Assembly: GCF_037031225.1 (NCBI RefSeq)
Contig: NZ_JAYEZN010000001.1
Span: 2,790,001 to 2,854,000 of the forward strand
From: Halorientalis sp. LT38
GTDB taxonomy: Archaea > Halobacteriota > Halobacteria > Halobacteriales > Haloarculaceae
Length of the DNA: 64,000 nucleotides
Direction of reading: 5' to 3'
Position numbers and translations under genes: made by a program. Below are positions 26,264-34,248 of the stretch, piece after piece; the first letter of the stretch is position 1, and each line of letters starts with the position of its first letter. The notes beneath the pieces are model-generated. The model did no database searches, had not been told where the DNA came from, and saw nothing but the letters and a program-made list of their open reading frames with translations.

Positions 26264-27043
26264 TCAGCGCCCCTCGAATACCGGATCCCTGTCTTCGAGG
26301 AACGCCGCCATCGCCTCGCGCCGGTCGTACGTGTCGAAACAGGCCGCGATACTCTCGCGGCTGTGTCGGATCCCGGCCTCGACGCCGTTCGAGCGGAGCG
26401 CGCGAAAGACCTCGGACTGTCGGCGGACGATTTCCGGACTCTTCGCGGCGAGCGTCTCGACGAGGTCGTCCACGGTCGCGTCGTACTCCGTCGGTGGGAC
26501 CGCCCGGTTGACCAACCCCATCTCGGCGGCCTCGGCTCCCGACACCGGCTCACCGGTGTAGATCAGTTCCTTCGCGGCCTGGAGTCCCACGAGCCGGACC
26601 AGCAGCCCGCCCTGGATGCCGGTGACCAGCCCCGCGTCGATCTCGGGCAGCCCCAGCGCGGCGTCCTCGGTCGTGACCCGGAAGTCACAGGACATCGCCA
26701 GTTCCAGCCCCGCCCCGAGAGCGTACTCCCCGCAGCGACAGACCGTGACGGCGTCCTGATCGCGGATCGCCGCGTTCGCGTCGTGGAGCGCCCCGAGAAA
26801 GGACCGCGCCTCGGACACCGAGCTATCGAGCACCGCGTCGAGATCCAGGCCGGCCGTCAGTCCGCCGATCCCGTCGTCGGCGGCCGGCCCGACGGTGAGC
26901 ACCGAGACGTCTGCCGGCACGTTCGTCGCGGCGTCGCGGAGCTCCTCGATCGCCGCGGGCGAGAGGAGGTTCAGGTCGCCGGTGTCGATACGGAGGTGTG
27001 CGACCCGCTCGTCGTCCGGGTCGCGGCTCACTGTGGGTGGCAT
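26264..27043 (-). CDS. Enoyl-CoA hydratase/isomerase family protein
   Basis: 259 residues. Crotonase fold: CRCGEYALGAGLELAMSCDFRVTTEDAALGLPEIDAGLVTG carries the glutamate of the classical hydratase site (GLPEI). The N terminus is atypical for the family (VAHLRIDTGDLNLLSPAAIEEL). A second acidic residue is available in LQAAKELIYTG. It is probably a hydratase, isomerase or related hydrolase on acyl-CoA. Divergent in type from the PaaG-like paralogue elsewhere in the window. Confidence 0.82.
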   Translation of the reverse strand: MPPTVSRDPDDERVAHLRIDTGDLNLLSPAAIEELRDAATNVPADVSVLTVGPAADDGIGGLTAGLDLDAVLDSSVSEARSFLGALHDANAAIRDQDAVTVCRCGEYALGAGLELAMSCDFRVTTEDAALGLPEIDAGLVTGIQGGLLVRLVGLQAAKELIYTGEPVSGAEAAEMGLVNRAVPPTEYDATVDDLVETLAAKSPEIVRRQSEVFRALRSNGVEAGIRHSRESIAACFDTYDRREAMAAFLEDRDPVFEGR

Positions 27044-27112
27044 CGAACGGGATTCGGCGACTCGCCTAATAAGAACGGGGGCGACCGCAGATTGCTCCGA
27101 AGTCTTCAGTCC

Positions 27113-27293
27113 TCGCCGTTGATTTCGCCCTTCAGCATCCCACGTTTTTCTCCTCGGGTTCGCCTGTGGCGAACCACTCGTCGAAAAACGTGGGCGAAAA
27201 ACGGAACGCTCGGCTTTGCCTCGCGTTCCGCGAACCGCGCTCGCTCCGCTCGCGCGGACGTTAGTCGCCGTTGATTTCGCCCTTCAGCGTCCC
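27113..27293. repeat. 3'-end duplication element A at mptA
   Basis: A 29-base direct repeat (27113-27141 and 27265-27293, one mismatch) consists of the last codons of mptA. The proximal copy belongs to the gene (ends GAC TAA on the minus strand); the distal copy would end GAG GAC TGA. Between them, 27142-27264 is a hairpin-rich cassette: an inverted repeat cacgtttttc (27141-27150) / gaaaaacgtg (27183-27192) encloses an inner hairpin ggttcgcc-tgt-ggcgaacc. Two more hairpins (ggaacgc/gcgttcc and a cgcg-ended stem) follow. The 19-base core gaaaaacgtgggcgaaaaa (27183-27201) is identical in element B. On the mptA sense strand the core reads as two T5 runs. Confidence 0.85.
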
Positions 27294-28190
27294 GTACTCC
27301 GCGACGCGCTCGGCGTGGGCGTTGTGCTGGTGGATCGACTCGTCGTTGGACTGCTTCATCGTCACGATCGCCTCGTCGGGGAGATCGGGGAACTCCTCGA
27401 CCACGCCCTCGGCCATCGCGCGGACGCAGTCCTCGACGAACTTGGCGTCCTTGTGGGACTCGTAGGTCATGTGGTCCTCGTCCGGGCGCTTCGCGAGGTT
27501 GTAGATCCGGGCGCTCATCGCGTCGCGGGCCACCTCGATGATGTCGTTCAGGTCGGCCTCGGGTGCGCCCTCGCTCTCGACAGTCAGCGTGGCGTGGCCG
27601 CGCTGGGAGTGGCCCGGCTGGGGGACTTCTTCGAGGAACTGGTCGACGACCTCGTCGTCGACGCCGAGACCGGCGAGGGTCTCCCGGGCGCGGGACGTGC
27701 TCATCCCCTGCGAGCAGGGACAGACGGTCATGCCGGTGACGCGGGCGCCGATCTCCTCGGTGGTGCCGTCTTCGGTCGCGGTCGCGGACGCGATGATGTC
27801 CGCGGTGGACTGGGTGGGGCGGTTGGACTCGGGGGTCTGCTCGCGGGTGACGTACTCGGCCTCCATCCGGACCTCGGCCTTGGTCGTGTAGTCGTGTTTG
27901 TCGATCAGCCGCTCGGCGACCTCGCCGCAGACGTCCTCGACGCGGTAGACCTCGTCGGCGACGGCGGCCTCCAGCGTCTCGTCGATGACCTCCATGTTGC
28001 GGGACATGTCGGCTCCCTTCCGCCAGGACGGGAGGTCGACGAACACCTCGAACTCGGCCATCAGCACGATCGGCCGGTCGTCCTCGCGGCCGAGCTTGAC
28101 GAGCTTCTCCACGCCGGTGACGCCGACGCGGTTCAGTCCGACGGTCACGTCGGGACTCGTCGCCTGAACGTCCGGCAGTTGCTGACTCAT
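27261..28190 (-). CDS. mptA: GTP cyclohydrolase MptA (type IB/FolE2 family)
   Basis: 309 residues. It converts GTP to a dihydroneopterin-type product, the entry to pterins; in Haloferax volcanii this enzyme is needed for folate and for the preQ0 precursor of archaeosine. Family features are [15 protein letters not shown] at the N terminus, [32 protein letters not shown] with the metal-binding cysteine, and [13 protein letters not shown]. The last codons are duplicated downstream in element A, and removing the element would leave an intact, slightly different C terminus. Divergent from the NO reductase gene. Confidence 0.94.
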   Translation of the reverse strand: MSQQLPDVQATSPDVTVGLNRVGVTGVEKLVKLGREDDRPIVLMAEFEVFVDLPSWRKGADMSRNMEVIDETLEAAVADEVYRVEDVCGEVAERLIDKHDYTTKAEVRMEAEYVTREQTPESNRPTQSTADIIASATATEDGTTEEIGARVTGMTVCPCSQGMSTSRARETLAGLGVDDEVVDQFLEEVPQPGHSQRGHATLTVESEGAPEADLNDIIEVARDAMSARIYNLAKRPDEDHMTYESHKDAKFVEDCVRAMAEGVVEEFPDLPDEAIVTMKQSNDESIHQHNAHAERVAEYGTLKGEINGD

Positions 28191-28317
28191 TGACCCCTGC
28201 TAGGGACGAACTCTGTGTAGGGCTTTCGGTACCGACGACGTTCGCGAGCGGCCTCGACCGGGGCCGCGAACGGACTGCCTGCAAGACGTTCGGTCCCCCG
28301 CTGTCGTCCCGCTGTCG

Positions 28318-28331
28318 CCGAACCGGTTCGG
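28318..28331. promoter_or_regulatory. 14-bp perfect palindrome upstream of the NO reductase gene
   Basis: ccgaaccggttcgg is fully self-complementary and lies about 67 bases before the norZ start, in a 207-base gap shared with mptA. A longer inverted repeat (gttcgcg ... cgcgaac, about 28240-28271) lies further upstream. Either could be an operator. No clear TATA box is visible for norZ. Confidence 0.4.
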
Positions 28332-28397
28332 TCGCGGTCCCACGATCTTGGAGCACCGTCGACCCTTCATCCGTCTCCTCGTCGGACCCCCGACTGT

Positions 28398-30686
28398 ATG
28401 CAAGTCACGCGAAAGCAACTCGCGACGGCACTGGTCGTCGTGTTCGTGTTCAACCTCGTCGTCATGGGACTGGGCGCGCTCTACTCGGCCCAGCAGGCCC
28501 CGCCGATCCCGCAGCAGGTCGAGGGGCCCGACGGCGAGACGGTCACGACGCAGGACCAGGTCCAAGCGGGCAAGACCGTCTTCCAGTCGGACGGGCTGAT
28601 GAACCACGGCTCGATCCTCGGAAACGGCGCGTACTTCGGCCCCGACTACACGGCCGACGCGCTGGATCTGAAGGTCGAGCACATGCGTGCCTACTACGCC
28701 CGGGAGGAACACGGCCGTTCCTACGAGAACCTCTCGGACGGCGACCGGGCGGCGATCAACGCCACGGTCCAGTCGGAACTCGACGCGAGCGAGTCCGGTG
28801 ACGTGGTCCGGTACTCCGCCGCGGAGCTGTACGCCCACGAGCAGGTCCGCGAGGAGTACGTCGAGCGCTACTACGAGGGTGAACCCCACCGGGGCGTGCC
28901 GGCGGACATGATCGACTCCGAGGAGCGGGCCCGCCAGTTCGCCGACTTCGCGATGTGGACCGCCTGGGTCGCCCACACCGACCGCCCCGGCGGCGAGAAC
29001 AGCTTCACCAACGAGTGGCCCTACGCCCCCGGCGCGGGCAACCAGCCGCCGGCGAGCGCGATGACCTGGAGCGTCATCGCCATGGTGTTGCTCGTCGCGG
29101 GGGCCGGCGGCGCCATCTGGCTCTACAAGTCCATCGACCTGCCCGAACCCGAGACCGAGGGCGTCACCGTCCCCGATCCGCGTGACGTGCAGATCCTGCC
29201 CAGCCAGATCGCCGCGAGCCGCTTCGTCGCCATCGGCGCCCTGCTCTTCCTGGCGCAGGTGCTTCTGGGTGGGCTGCTCGCGCACTTCTACATCGAGCGC
29301 GACGCCTTCTTCGGCCTCGGCGAGATCTTCGGCTTCGAGATCCTCCAGTGGCTCCCCTTCGCGCTGGCCAAGACCTGGCACATCGACCTGGGGATCCTCT
29401 GGATCGCGACCCTCTGGCTCGGCGCCGGCCTCTTCCTCCCGGCGCTGTTGACCGGCTACGAACCGGACAACCAGGCCCGCTACGTCAACGGCCTGCTGGT
29501 CGCGCTCGTGGTCGTCGCGGTCGGCGGCCTGGCGGGCATCTGGCTCGGCGCCCAGGGGTACATCGACGGCGACCTCTGGTGGATCATCGGCAACGAGGGC
29601 CTCGAGTACCTCGAGGTCGGCCGCCTCTGGCAGATCGGCCTGCTCGTCGGCTTCGCCATCTGGGCGGCGCTGGTCTGGCGCGGCTTCCGCCCGCTGCTGC
29701 AGCGCGAACAGCCCTTCGGCCTGGCGCACATGATCCTCTACGCCGGGGGCTCCATCGCCCTGCTGTTCACGGCGGGGATGTTCTACACGCCCCAGACCAA
29801 CATCGTCGTCACGGAGTTCTGGCGCTGGTGGGTCGTCCACATGTGGGTCGAGGGCGCCTTCGAGTTCTTCATCGTCGCCATCGTCGGCCTCGTGCTCGTG
29901 AGCATGAACCTCCTGGAGAAACGGTCGGCGGAGAAGGCGGTCATGCTCCAGGCGCTGTTCGTGATGGGGACGGGCGTCATCGGCGTCTCCCACCACTACT
30001 GGTGGATCGGCCAGCCCGACATCTGGGTGCCCATCGGGAGCGCCTTCTCCACGCTCGAACTCATCCCGCTGGTGTTCATCCTCTACGAGGCGATCGGCCA
30101 GTACCACGCGATGTCCACCGGCGGCGAGAGCTTCCCGTACACCCTGCCGTTCATGTTCATCATCGCCAGCGGGGCGTGGAACTTCGTGGGCGCCGGGGTG
30201 CTCGGGTTCTTCATCAACCTCCCGCTGATCAACTACTTCGAGCACGGCACCTACCACACCGTGGGTCACGCCCACGCCGCCATGTTCGGGGCCTTCGGCT
30301 TCCTCGCCATCGGGATGGCCGTCTACATGCTCCAGCTGACGACCCGGACGGGCGCCTGGTCCGAGCGCCGCCTGCGCTGGGCGTTCTGGTGCTGGAACGT
30401 CGGCCTGGCGCTGATGGTGTTCGTCTCGGTGCTCCCTGTCGGCTTCCTCCAGCTCGAGGCCGTCTTCACGGCGGGCTACGACGCCGGCCGGAGCCTGGCC
30501 TTCTACGAGCAACCGATCGTCCAGGCGTTGTTCTGGGCGCGGTTACCGGGCGACACGCTGATCATCGTCGGGACGGCCATCTTCGGCTACGACGTGGTCC
30601 AGAAACTGCGCAACCAGTCGGTCGCCGAGACGCCGACCGACGACGCCGGGCAGCCGATCGCCGACCGCGTGCTGAGCGACGACTGA
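28398..30686 (+). CDS. norZ: Quinol-dependent nitric oxide reductase (qNOR)
   Basis: 762 residues. It reduces 2 NO to N2O with quinol, in the membrane. A fused cytochrome-c-like N-terminal domain lacking a haem c motif (about 30-220) is followed by some 12-13 helices of the NorB core. Catalytic residues match qNOR: HMWVEG with its trailing Glu (FeB His and both Glu), VSHHYWW (the His pair), STLELIPL (the further Glu) and HTVGHAHAAMFGAFGF (haem ligands). The intact HH pair and Glu argue against NO dismutase. No nitrate, nitrite or N2O reductase is in the window, so the role is NO detoxification or a partial denitrification chain. Confidence 0.94.
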   Translation: MQVTRKQLATALVVVFVFNLVVMGLGALYSAQQAPPIPQQVEGPDGETVTTQDQVQAGKTVFQSDGLMNHGSILGNGAYFGPDYTADALDLKVEHMRAYYAREEHGRSYENLSDGDRAAINATVQSELDASESGDVVRYSAAELYAHEQVREEYVERYYEGEPHRGVPADMIDSEERARQFADFAMWTAWVAHTDRPGGENSFTNEWPYAPGAGNQPPASAMTWSVIAMVLLVAGAGGAIWLYKSIDLPEPETEGVTVPDPRDVQILPSQIAASRFVAIGALLFLAQVLLGGLLAHFYIERDAFFGLGEIFGFEILQWLPFALAKTWHIDLGILWIATLWLGAGLFLPALLTGYEPDNQARYVNGLLVALVVVAVGGLAGIWLGAQGYIDGDLWWIIGNEGLEYLEVGRLWQIGLLVGFAIWAALVWRGFRPLLQREQPFGLAHMILYAGGSIALLFTAGMFYTPQTNIVVTEFWRWWVVHMWVEGAFEFFIVAIVGLVLVSMNLLEKRSAEKAVMLQALFVMGTGVIGVSHHYWWIGQPDIWVPIGSAFSTLELIPLVFILYEAIGQYHAMSTGGESFPYTLPFMFIIASGAWNFVGAGVLGFFINLPLINYFEHGTYHTVGHAHAAMFGAFGFLAIGMAVYMLQLTTRTGAWSERRLRWAFWCWNVGLALMVFVSVLPVGFLQLEAVFTAGYDAGRSLAFYEQPIVQALFWARLPGDTLIIVGTAIFGYDVVQKLRNQSVAETPTDDAGQPIADRVLSDD

Positions 30687-30701
30687 CGCGACCCGCCCGG
30701 G

Positions 30702-32489
30702 TCAGCTGTGGACGTCCCGGGCCCCCGCGTCGGTGGTCGCTTCGGAGTCCGCGTCCGCCGCTTCGACGCCGGTTTCGCCGGTCTCCCCGTCCTCCGGGAC
30801 CTCGTCGGCCGCCGGCAGCCTGACCGTCACGACGGAGCCGCGGGGGTCGTTCTCCTCGAACTGGACGGTGCCGCCGGACTCGGTGACGATCCAGTTGATG
30901 ATCCAGAGGCCGAGTCCGCTGACGTGCTCGAGTTGCGTCTCGCGGCCGCGCAACAGGACGGCCCGTTCCTCCTCGTGGATACCCGGGCCGTTGTCGGCGA
31001 CTTCGATGACGACCTCGTCGTCCTCGACCCAGACGGAGACGGCGACCTCGATCAGCGGTTCGGGGTTGTCGTTGTGCTCGACGGCGTTCTCCAGTGCGTT
31101 CTGGACGGCGTCGGCGAAGAACTCGATGGCCGAGACCGGGGCCGCGGCCGGGAGGTCGGTCTGGATGGTGACGTCCGGGCGGTCGGCCTCGATGTCCGCG
31201 ACGACGGTCTCGACCACCTCCACCGCGTCCATCCGGCGCGAGCCCACGTCCTCGCTGTCGAGGGCCTGTTCGAGCTGGCGGACCTTCTCGCTGAGGTCGA
31301 TCAGTCCCGAGATGTGCGTCTCGATGGCCTCGACCCACTCGGCGTCCGGGTTGTCCTGCTTGCCCAGTTCCGCGTAGCCGAGCACGACGTTTGCCTCGTT
31401 CCGGAGGTCGTGGCGGAGCGCCCGGTTGAGGACGTTCAAACGCTGTTCGCGCTGTCTCCGGTTCGTCACGTCGCGCAGACTGACCAGGTGGCCCGTCAAC
31501 AGCCCGCCGGCGCGGTGGAGTTCGGCCACCTCGACGTCGAAGTACCGGAGCTTGCCGTCCCGGCGGAGCGCCAGTTCCGACCCCTCGCTGCTGCCACCGT
31601 CCGTCGCGGCCCCGGACAGCACCGGTTCCAGGTCGGGGAGCGCGTCCTCGACCGGTCGACCGATCGGGGACTGGCTCTCGGCCCCGACGATCCGCAGCGC
31701 GCGCTCGTTGCAGTCGATGATCCGGTGGTCGTCGTCGAGGACGAACACCGCCTCGACGAGGTTGTCCATCAACTCGTCGCGGGCGACCTCGCGGGCGACG
31801 GGGACCACCTCCAGCATCCGGTGTCTGAAGATGGCGACCATGAACATGAGGACGGTGACGGCGAAGGCCGGCGGCGTCGCGTCGAAGTTCGTGAGGCCGG
31901 TCAGGAACGCCGCGTTGGCCAGCCAGGGGACGGAGGCGCCAAACATCACCGTCAGCACCTGGCCGCGGTAGACGTCGTCCGAGACGACGAACATCCGGAC
32001 GAACAGGGCCATCGCCGCGAACAGGAGGACGTACGAGTAACCGCTGTGAACCCAGAACCAGAGCCCGTAGTCGACGGACAGCGTCGCCCCGTTCCCCGCG
32101 ACGCGGACATCGCTCCACATCAACCCGTGCCAGCCGTTCGTCCAGATGAACACCTGCGTCAGCGCCGGGATCACGAGCAGCGGGAGGGGGCCGTACCGGG
32201 TCAGCGGCGTCTCGGTGTTTGTGAAATCTTCGGCGAAGTACAGAAACAGGACCGGGATGACCGCGATGCCGAGGTACGCGGCGTTGTAGAACGGACGCTG
32301 GAGCGCCGGCTCCGTCTGCGCCATCACGCCGGCGAACGAAGCGGTCCAGACGGCGACGCCGAAGAAGAGCCCGGCCAGCGGCCGCGCGCCGACGGTCGAC
32401 CGATAGCGATACGCCCACGTCCCGAAGGCCACCATGGTCACGGCGATACCGATATAGAGGACCGCGTGCGGCGAGTATTGCCATGCCAT
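30702..32489 (-). CDS. Membrane sensor histidine kinase, 7TM-PAS-HisK
   Basis: 595 residues. Seven hydrophobic helices over residues 1-220 (from MAWQYSPHAVLYIGIAVTMV), then PAS (about 235-345: VEAVFVLDDDHRIIDCNERALRIVG). The phosphoacceptor His lies in NRALRHDLRNEANVVLG near residue 359, and the HATPase shows NALENAVEHND, DNGPGIHEEE and SGLGLWIINWIV. The C terminus is an acidic disordered tail. Two HalX response regulators follow upstream on the same strand and are the natural partners. Convergent with norZ, so NO sensing is conceivable but unsupported. Confidence 0.9.
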   Translation of the reverse strand: MAWQYSPHAVLYIGIAVTMVAFGTWAYRYRSTVGARPLAGLFFGVAVWTASFAGVMAQTEPALQRPFYNAAYLGIAVIPVLFLYFAEDFTNTETPLTRYGPLPLLVIPALTQVFIWTNGWHGLMWSDVRVAGNGATLSVDYGLWFWVHSGYSYVLLFAAMALFVRMFVVSDDVYRGQVLTVMFGASVPWLANAAFLTGLTNFDATPPAFAVTVLMFMVAIFRHRMLEVVPVAREVARDELMDNLVEAVFVLDDDHRIIDCNERALRIVGAESQSPIGRPVEDALPDLEPVLSGAATDGGSSEGSELALRRDGKLRYFDVEVAELHRAGGLLTGHLVSLRDVTNRRQREQRLNVLNRALRHDLRNEANVVLGYAELGKQDNPDAEWVEAIETHISGLIDLSEKVRQLEQALDSEDVGSRRMDAVEVVETVVADIEADRPDVTIQTDLPAAAPVSAIEFFADAVQNALENAVEHNDNPEPLIEVAVSVWVEDDEVVIEVADNGPGIHEEERAVLLRGRETQLEHVSGLGLWIINWIVTESGGTVQFEENDPRGSVVTVRLPAADEVPEDGETGETGVEAADADSEATTDAGARDVHS

Positions 32490-32501
32490 GGGTGGTTGTG
32501 C

Positions 32502-33116
32502 CTACGACTGCGACGGCGAGTCCATCGAGTCGAGATCCGGCTCCGGCATCCGGAAGAGCGCGCCGAACTCGTCGTCTTCGAGGTCGCCGACCGCGTCGTC
32601 GAGGTTCGCTTCGAGCGCTTCGATCTGCTCCGTCAGTTCCTGGTACTCGTCGTTCGTCTCCAGCGCGGAGCGACTCTTCGAGGACTCGAGCGCCGCTTTC
32701 TTCGAGACCAGCGAGAAGTACTCCTGGAAGGTGTCGTCGTACGTCGAGTACGTCAGCAGCTGTTCTACCGTGTCGTAGAGGTCGGCTCTGGATACCGGCT
32801 TGACGACGTACTCGTCGAAGCCCATGTCCAGGATGTCGAAGTCAGGGTCGACCGCCGTCACCATCGCGACCCGGCAGTCGAACCCCTCTTCGCGGATGTG
32901 TTTGAGGACCTCGTCCCCCGACATCCCCGGCATTCGCCGGTCGAGCAACACCGCGTCGACGTCTTCGTCGAGCTTCTCGAGTGCTTCCGCACCGCTATAC
33001 GCCGTTCGGACGTCGTACTCGTCCTGGAGGTGGGCCGCGTACACGTCCGTGACGGCGGACTCGTCGTCGACGATGAGGACTGTTGTTTCTCCCAAACCTA
33101 TCCACTCACTGTTCAA
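32502..33116 (-). CDS. HalX-type response regulator (first)
   Basis: 204 residues. Receiver domain (residues 12-125) with the acidic pocket VDDE, phosphoacceptor D59 in LLDRRMPGMSG and the late lysine in YVVKPVS. A C-terminal helical HalX domain follows (DDTFQEYFSLVSKKAALESSKS onward), typically an alpha-helical output with no recognised DNA-binding motif. It lies 12 bases after the start of the kinase gene, same strand. About 55% similar by eye to the next regulator; probably a tandem duplication. Confidence 0.88.
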   Translation of the reverse strand: MNSEWIGLGETTVLIVDDESAVTDVYAAHLQDEYDVRTAYSGAEALEKLDEDVDAVLLDRRMPGMSGDEVLKHIREEGFDCRVAMVTAVDPDFDILDMGFDEYVVKPVSRADLYDTVEQLLTYSTYDDTFQEYFSLVSKKAALESSKSRSALETNDEYQELTEQIEALEANLDDAVGDLEDDEFGALFRMPEPDLDSMDSPSQS

Positions 33117-33277
33117 AGTCGTGAAGGGTAGCCAAAAAGTTTCCGCCCCGTGTTCAGATCTGAAAACCGAGAATCGACGATGCGGTCTGCTCGCTCTGGC
33201 TGCTCTCGTGGGATCGAATCGCGGTTATCGAATTCAACAACGACAGGGCGTCAGGCGTCGTTGCGGTCCGTCCGGCG

Positions 33278-33871
33278 TCACTCTTCTTCGACGGTGTGGA
33301 CGTCCTCGTCGAGTTCGCGGAAGACGGCAGCGAACGCCTCGTCGTCGAAGCGCGCGACGGTCTCCTCGAGGTGGTTGCGGATCCGGGCTCGCTGGCGTTT
33401 GAGTTCCCTGAACTCGTCGCTGCCTTCCAGTTCCGTGGTGCCCTTGTTCGCCACGAGCGTCGCGTACTTCGAGGAGAGCGCGTAGTAGCGCTGGAGCGTC
33501 TCCTCGTACTCGGCGCAGACGAGCAACCGGTCGATGGTGTCGAACAGGTCCGACTGCGAGACGGGTTTGATGACGTAGTCGTCGAAGGGCATTTCGATGA
33601 TGTCGAAGCCCGGATCGACCGCGGTCACCATCGCGACCCGGCAGTCGTACCCCTGTTCGCGGAGCTCCTCGAGCACGTCGTCGCCGGAGACGCCGGGCAT
33701 CCGGCGGTCGAGCAGCACCACGTCGACGTCCGGACCGAGCGCTTCCAGTGCCTCCGCACCGCTGTACGCGGTTTCGACGTGGTACTCGTCGCGCAACTGC
33801 GCTGCGTACGCGTCGGCCACGTCGGGTTCGTCGTCCACCACCAGCACGGTGGGGAGGTCACCGGGACTCAT
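33278..33871 (-). CDS. HalX-type response regulator (second)
   Basis: 197 residues from ATG (MSPGDLPTVLVVDDE). Receiver with D55 in LLDRRMPGVSG and the lysine in YVIKPVS, then the HalX domain (EETLQRYYALSSKYATLVANKG). An ATG eight codons earlier is possible, but a TATA-like cttatcc (minus strand, 33901-33907) sits about 33 bases before 33871, which favours this leaderless start. Paralogue of the adjacent regulator. Confidence 0.85.
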   Translation of the reverse strand: MSPGDLPTVLVVDDEPDVADAYAAQLRDEYHVETAYSGAEALEALGPDVDVVLLDRRMPGVSGDDVLEELREQGYDCRVAMVTAVDPGFDIIEMPFDDYVIKPVSQSDLFDTIDRLLVCAEYEETLQRYYALSSKYATLVANKGTTELEGSDEFRELKRQRARIRNHLEETVARFDDEAFAAVFRELDEDVHTVEEE

Positions 33872-34193
33872 CCAATCGCTAGCAAATGGCCCCAACAGAA
33901 GGATAAGCGTTCCGGGCGTTTCAGGGGCAGGAATTATTCGTTCAACGACACGTTACGGTCGCGGACGCCGGTTCGGTCCTCGCCACGACGACCTCACTCC
34001 CCCACGATCTCGTCGTACTGCGCGCCGGTCTGTTTCAGCGTCTCCGTCCCACCTTTTTCATCGTCGGGACGCCTCCGGCGACCCTCCTCGAAAAACGTGG
34101 GCGAAAAAGCGGCCGTTCGCGCCGGAAGACTCACTACGTTCGCCTTCCGAGCCCCCGTTCACTCCGTTCACGGGGACTCCGCTCACGGCCGTG
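33872..34193. other. 322-base gene-free gap holding element B
   Basis: Apart from the promoter of the second HalX gene at its left end, this gap contains the distal copy of the siroheme-decarboxylase 3' end and the hairpin cassette described as element B. I see no open frame with support and no RNA gene. Confidence 0.6.
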
Positions 34194-34248
34194 CTATTCC
34201 CCGACGATCTCGTCGTACTGCGCGCCGGTCTGTTTCAGCGTCTCCGTC
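33998..34248. repeat. 3'-end duplication element B at the siroheme decarboxylase gene
   Basis: A 51-base direct repeat (33998-34048 and 34198-34248, one mismatch, offset exactly 200) is the 3' end of the gene. Both copies encode the tail TETLKQTGAQYDEIVGE; the distal copy differs only by a synonymous change (GTC to GTG), then GAG TGA instead of GAA TAG. The 149-base interior has an inverted repeat cacctttttc (34050-34059) / gaaaaacgtg (34090-34099), the identical 19-base core of element A (34090-34108), and hairpins ggaag/cttcc and ccccgt/acgggg. Same order and orientation relative to the host gene as element A. Confidence 0.85.

Noticed and set aside
28398-30686. Possibility that the qNOR-like gene is an NO dismutase
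   Set aside because: The His pair VSHHYWW and the Glu residues of the qNOR site are intact; dismutases have substitutions there.
30708-33131. 807-residue open frame on the plus strand opposite the histidine kinase and response regulator
   Set aside because: Antisense shadow of two clear genes; low-complexity Val/Asp/Arg sequence without domains.
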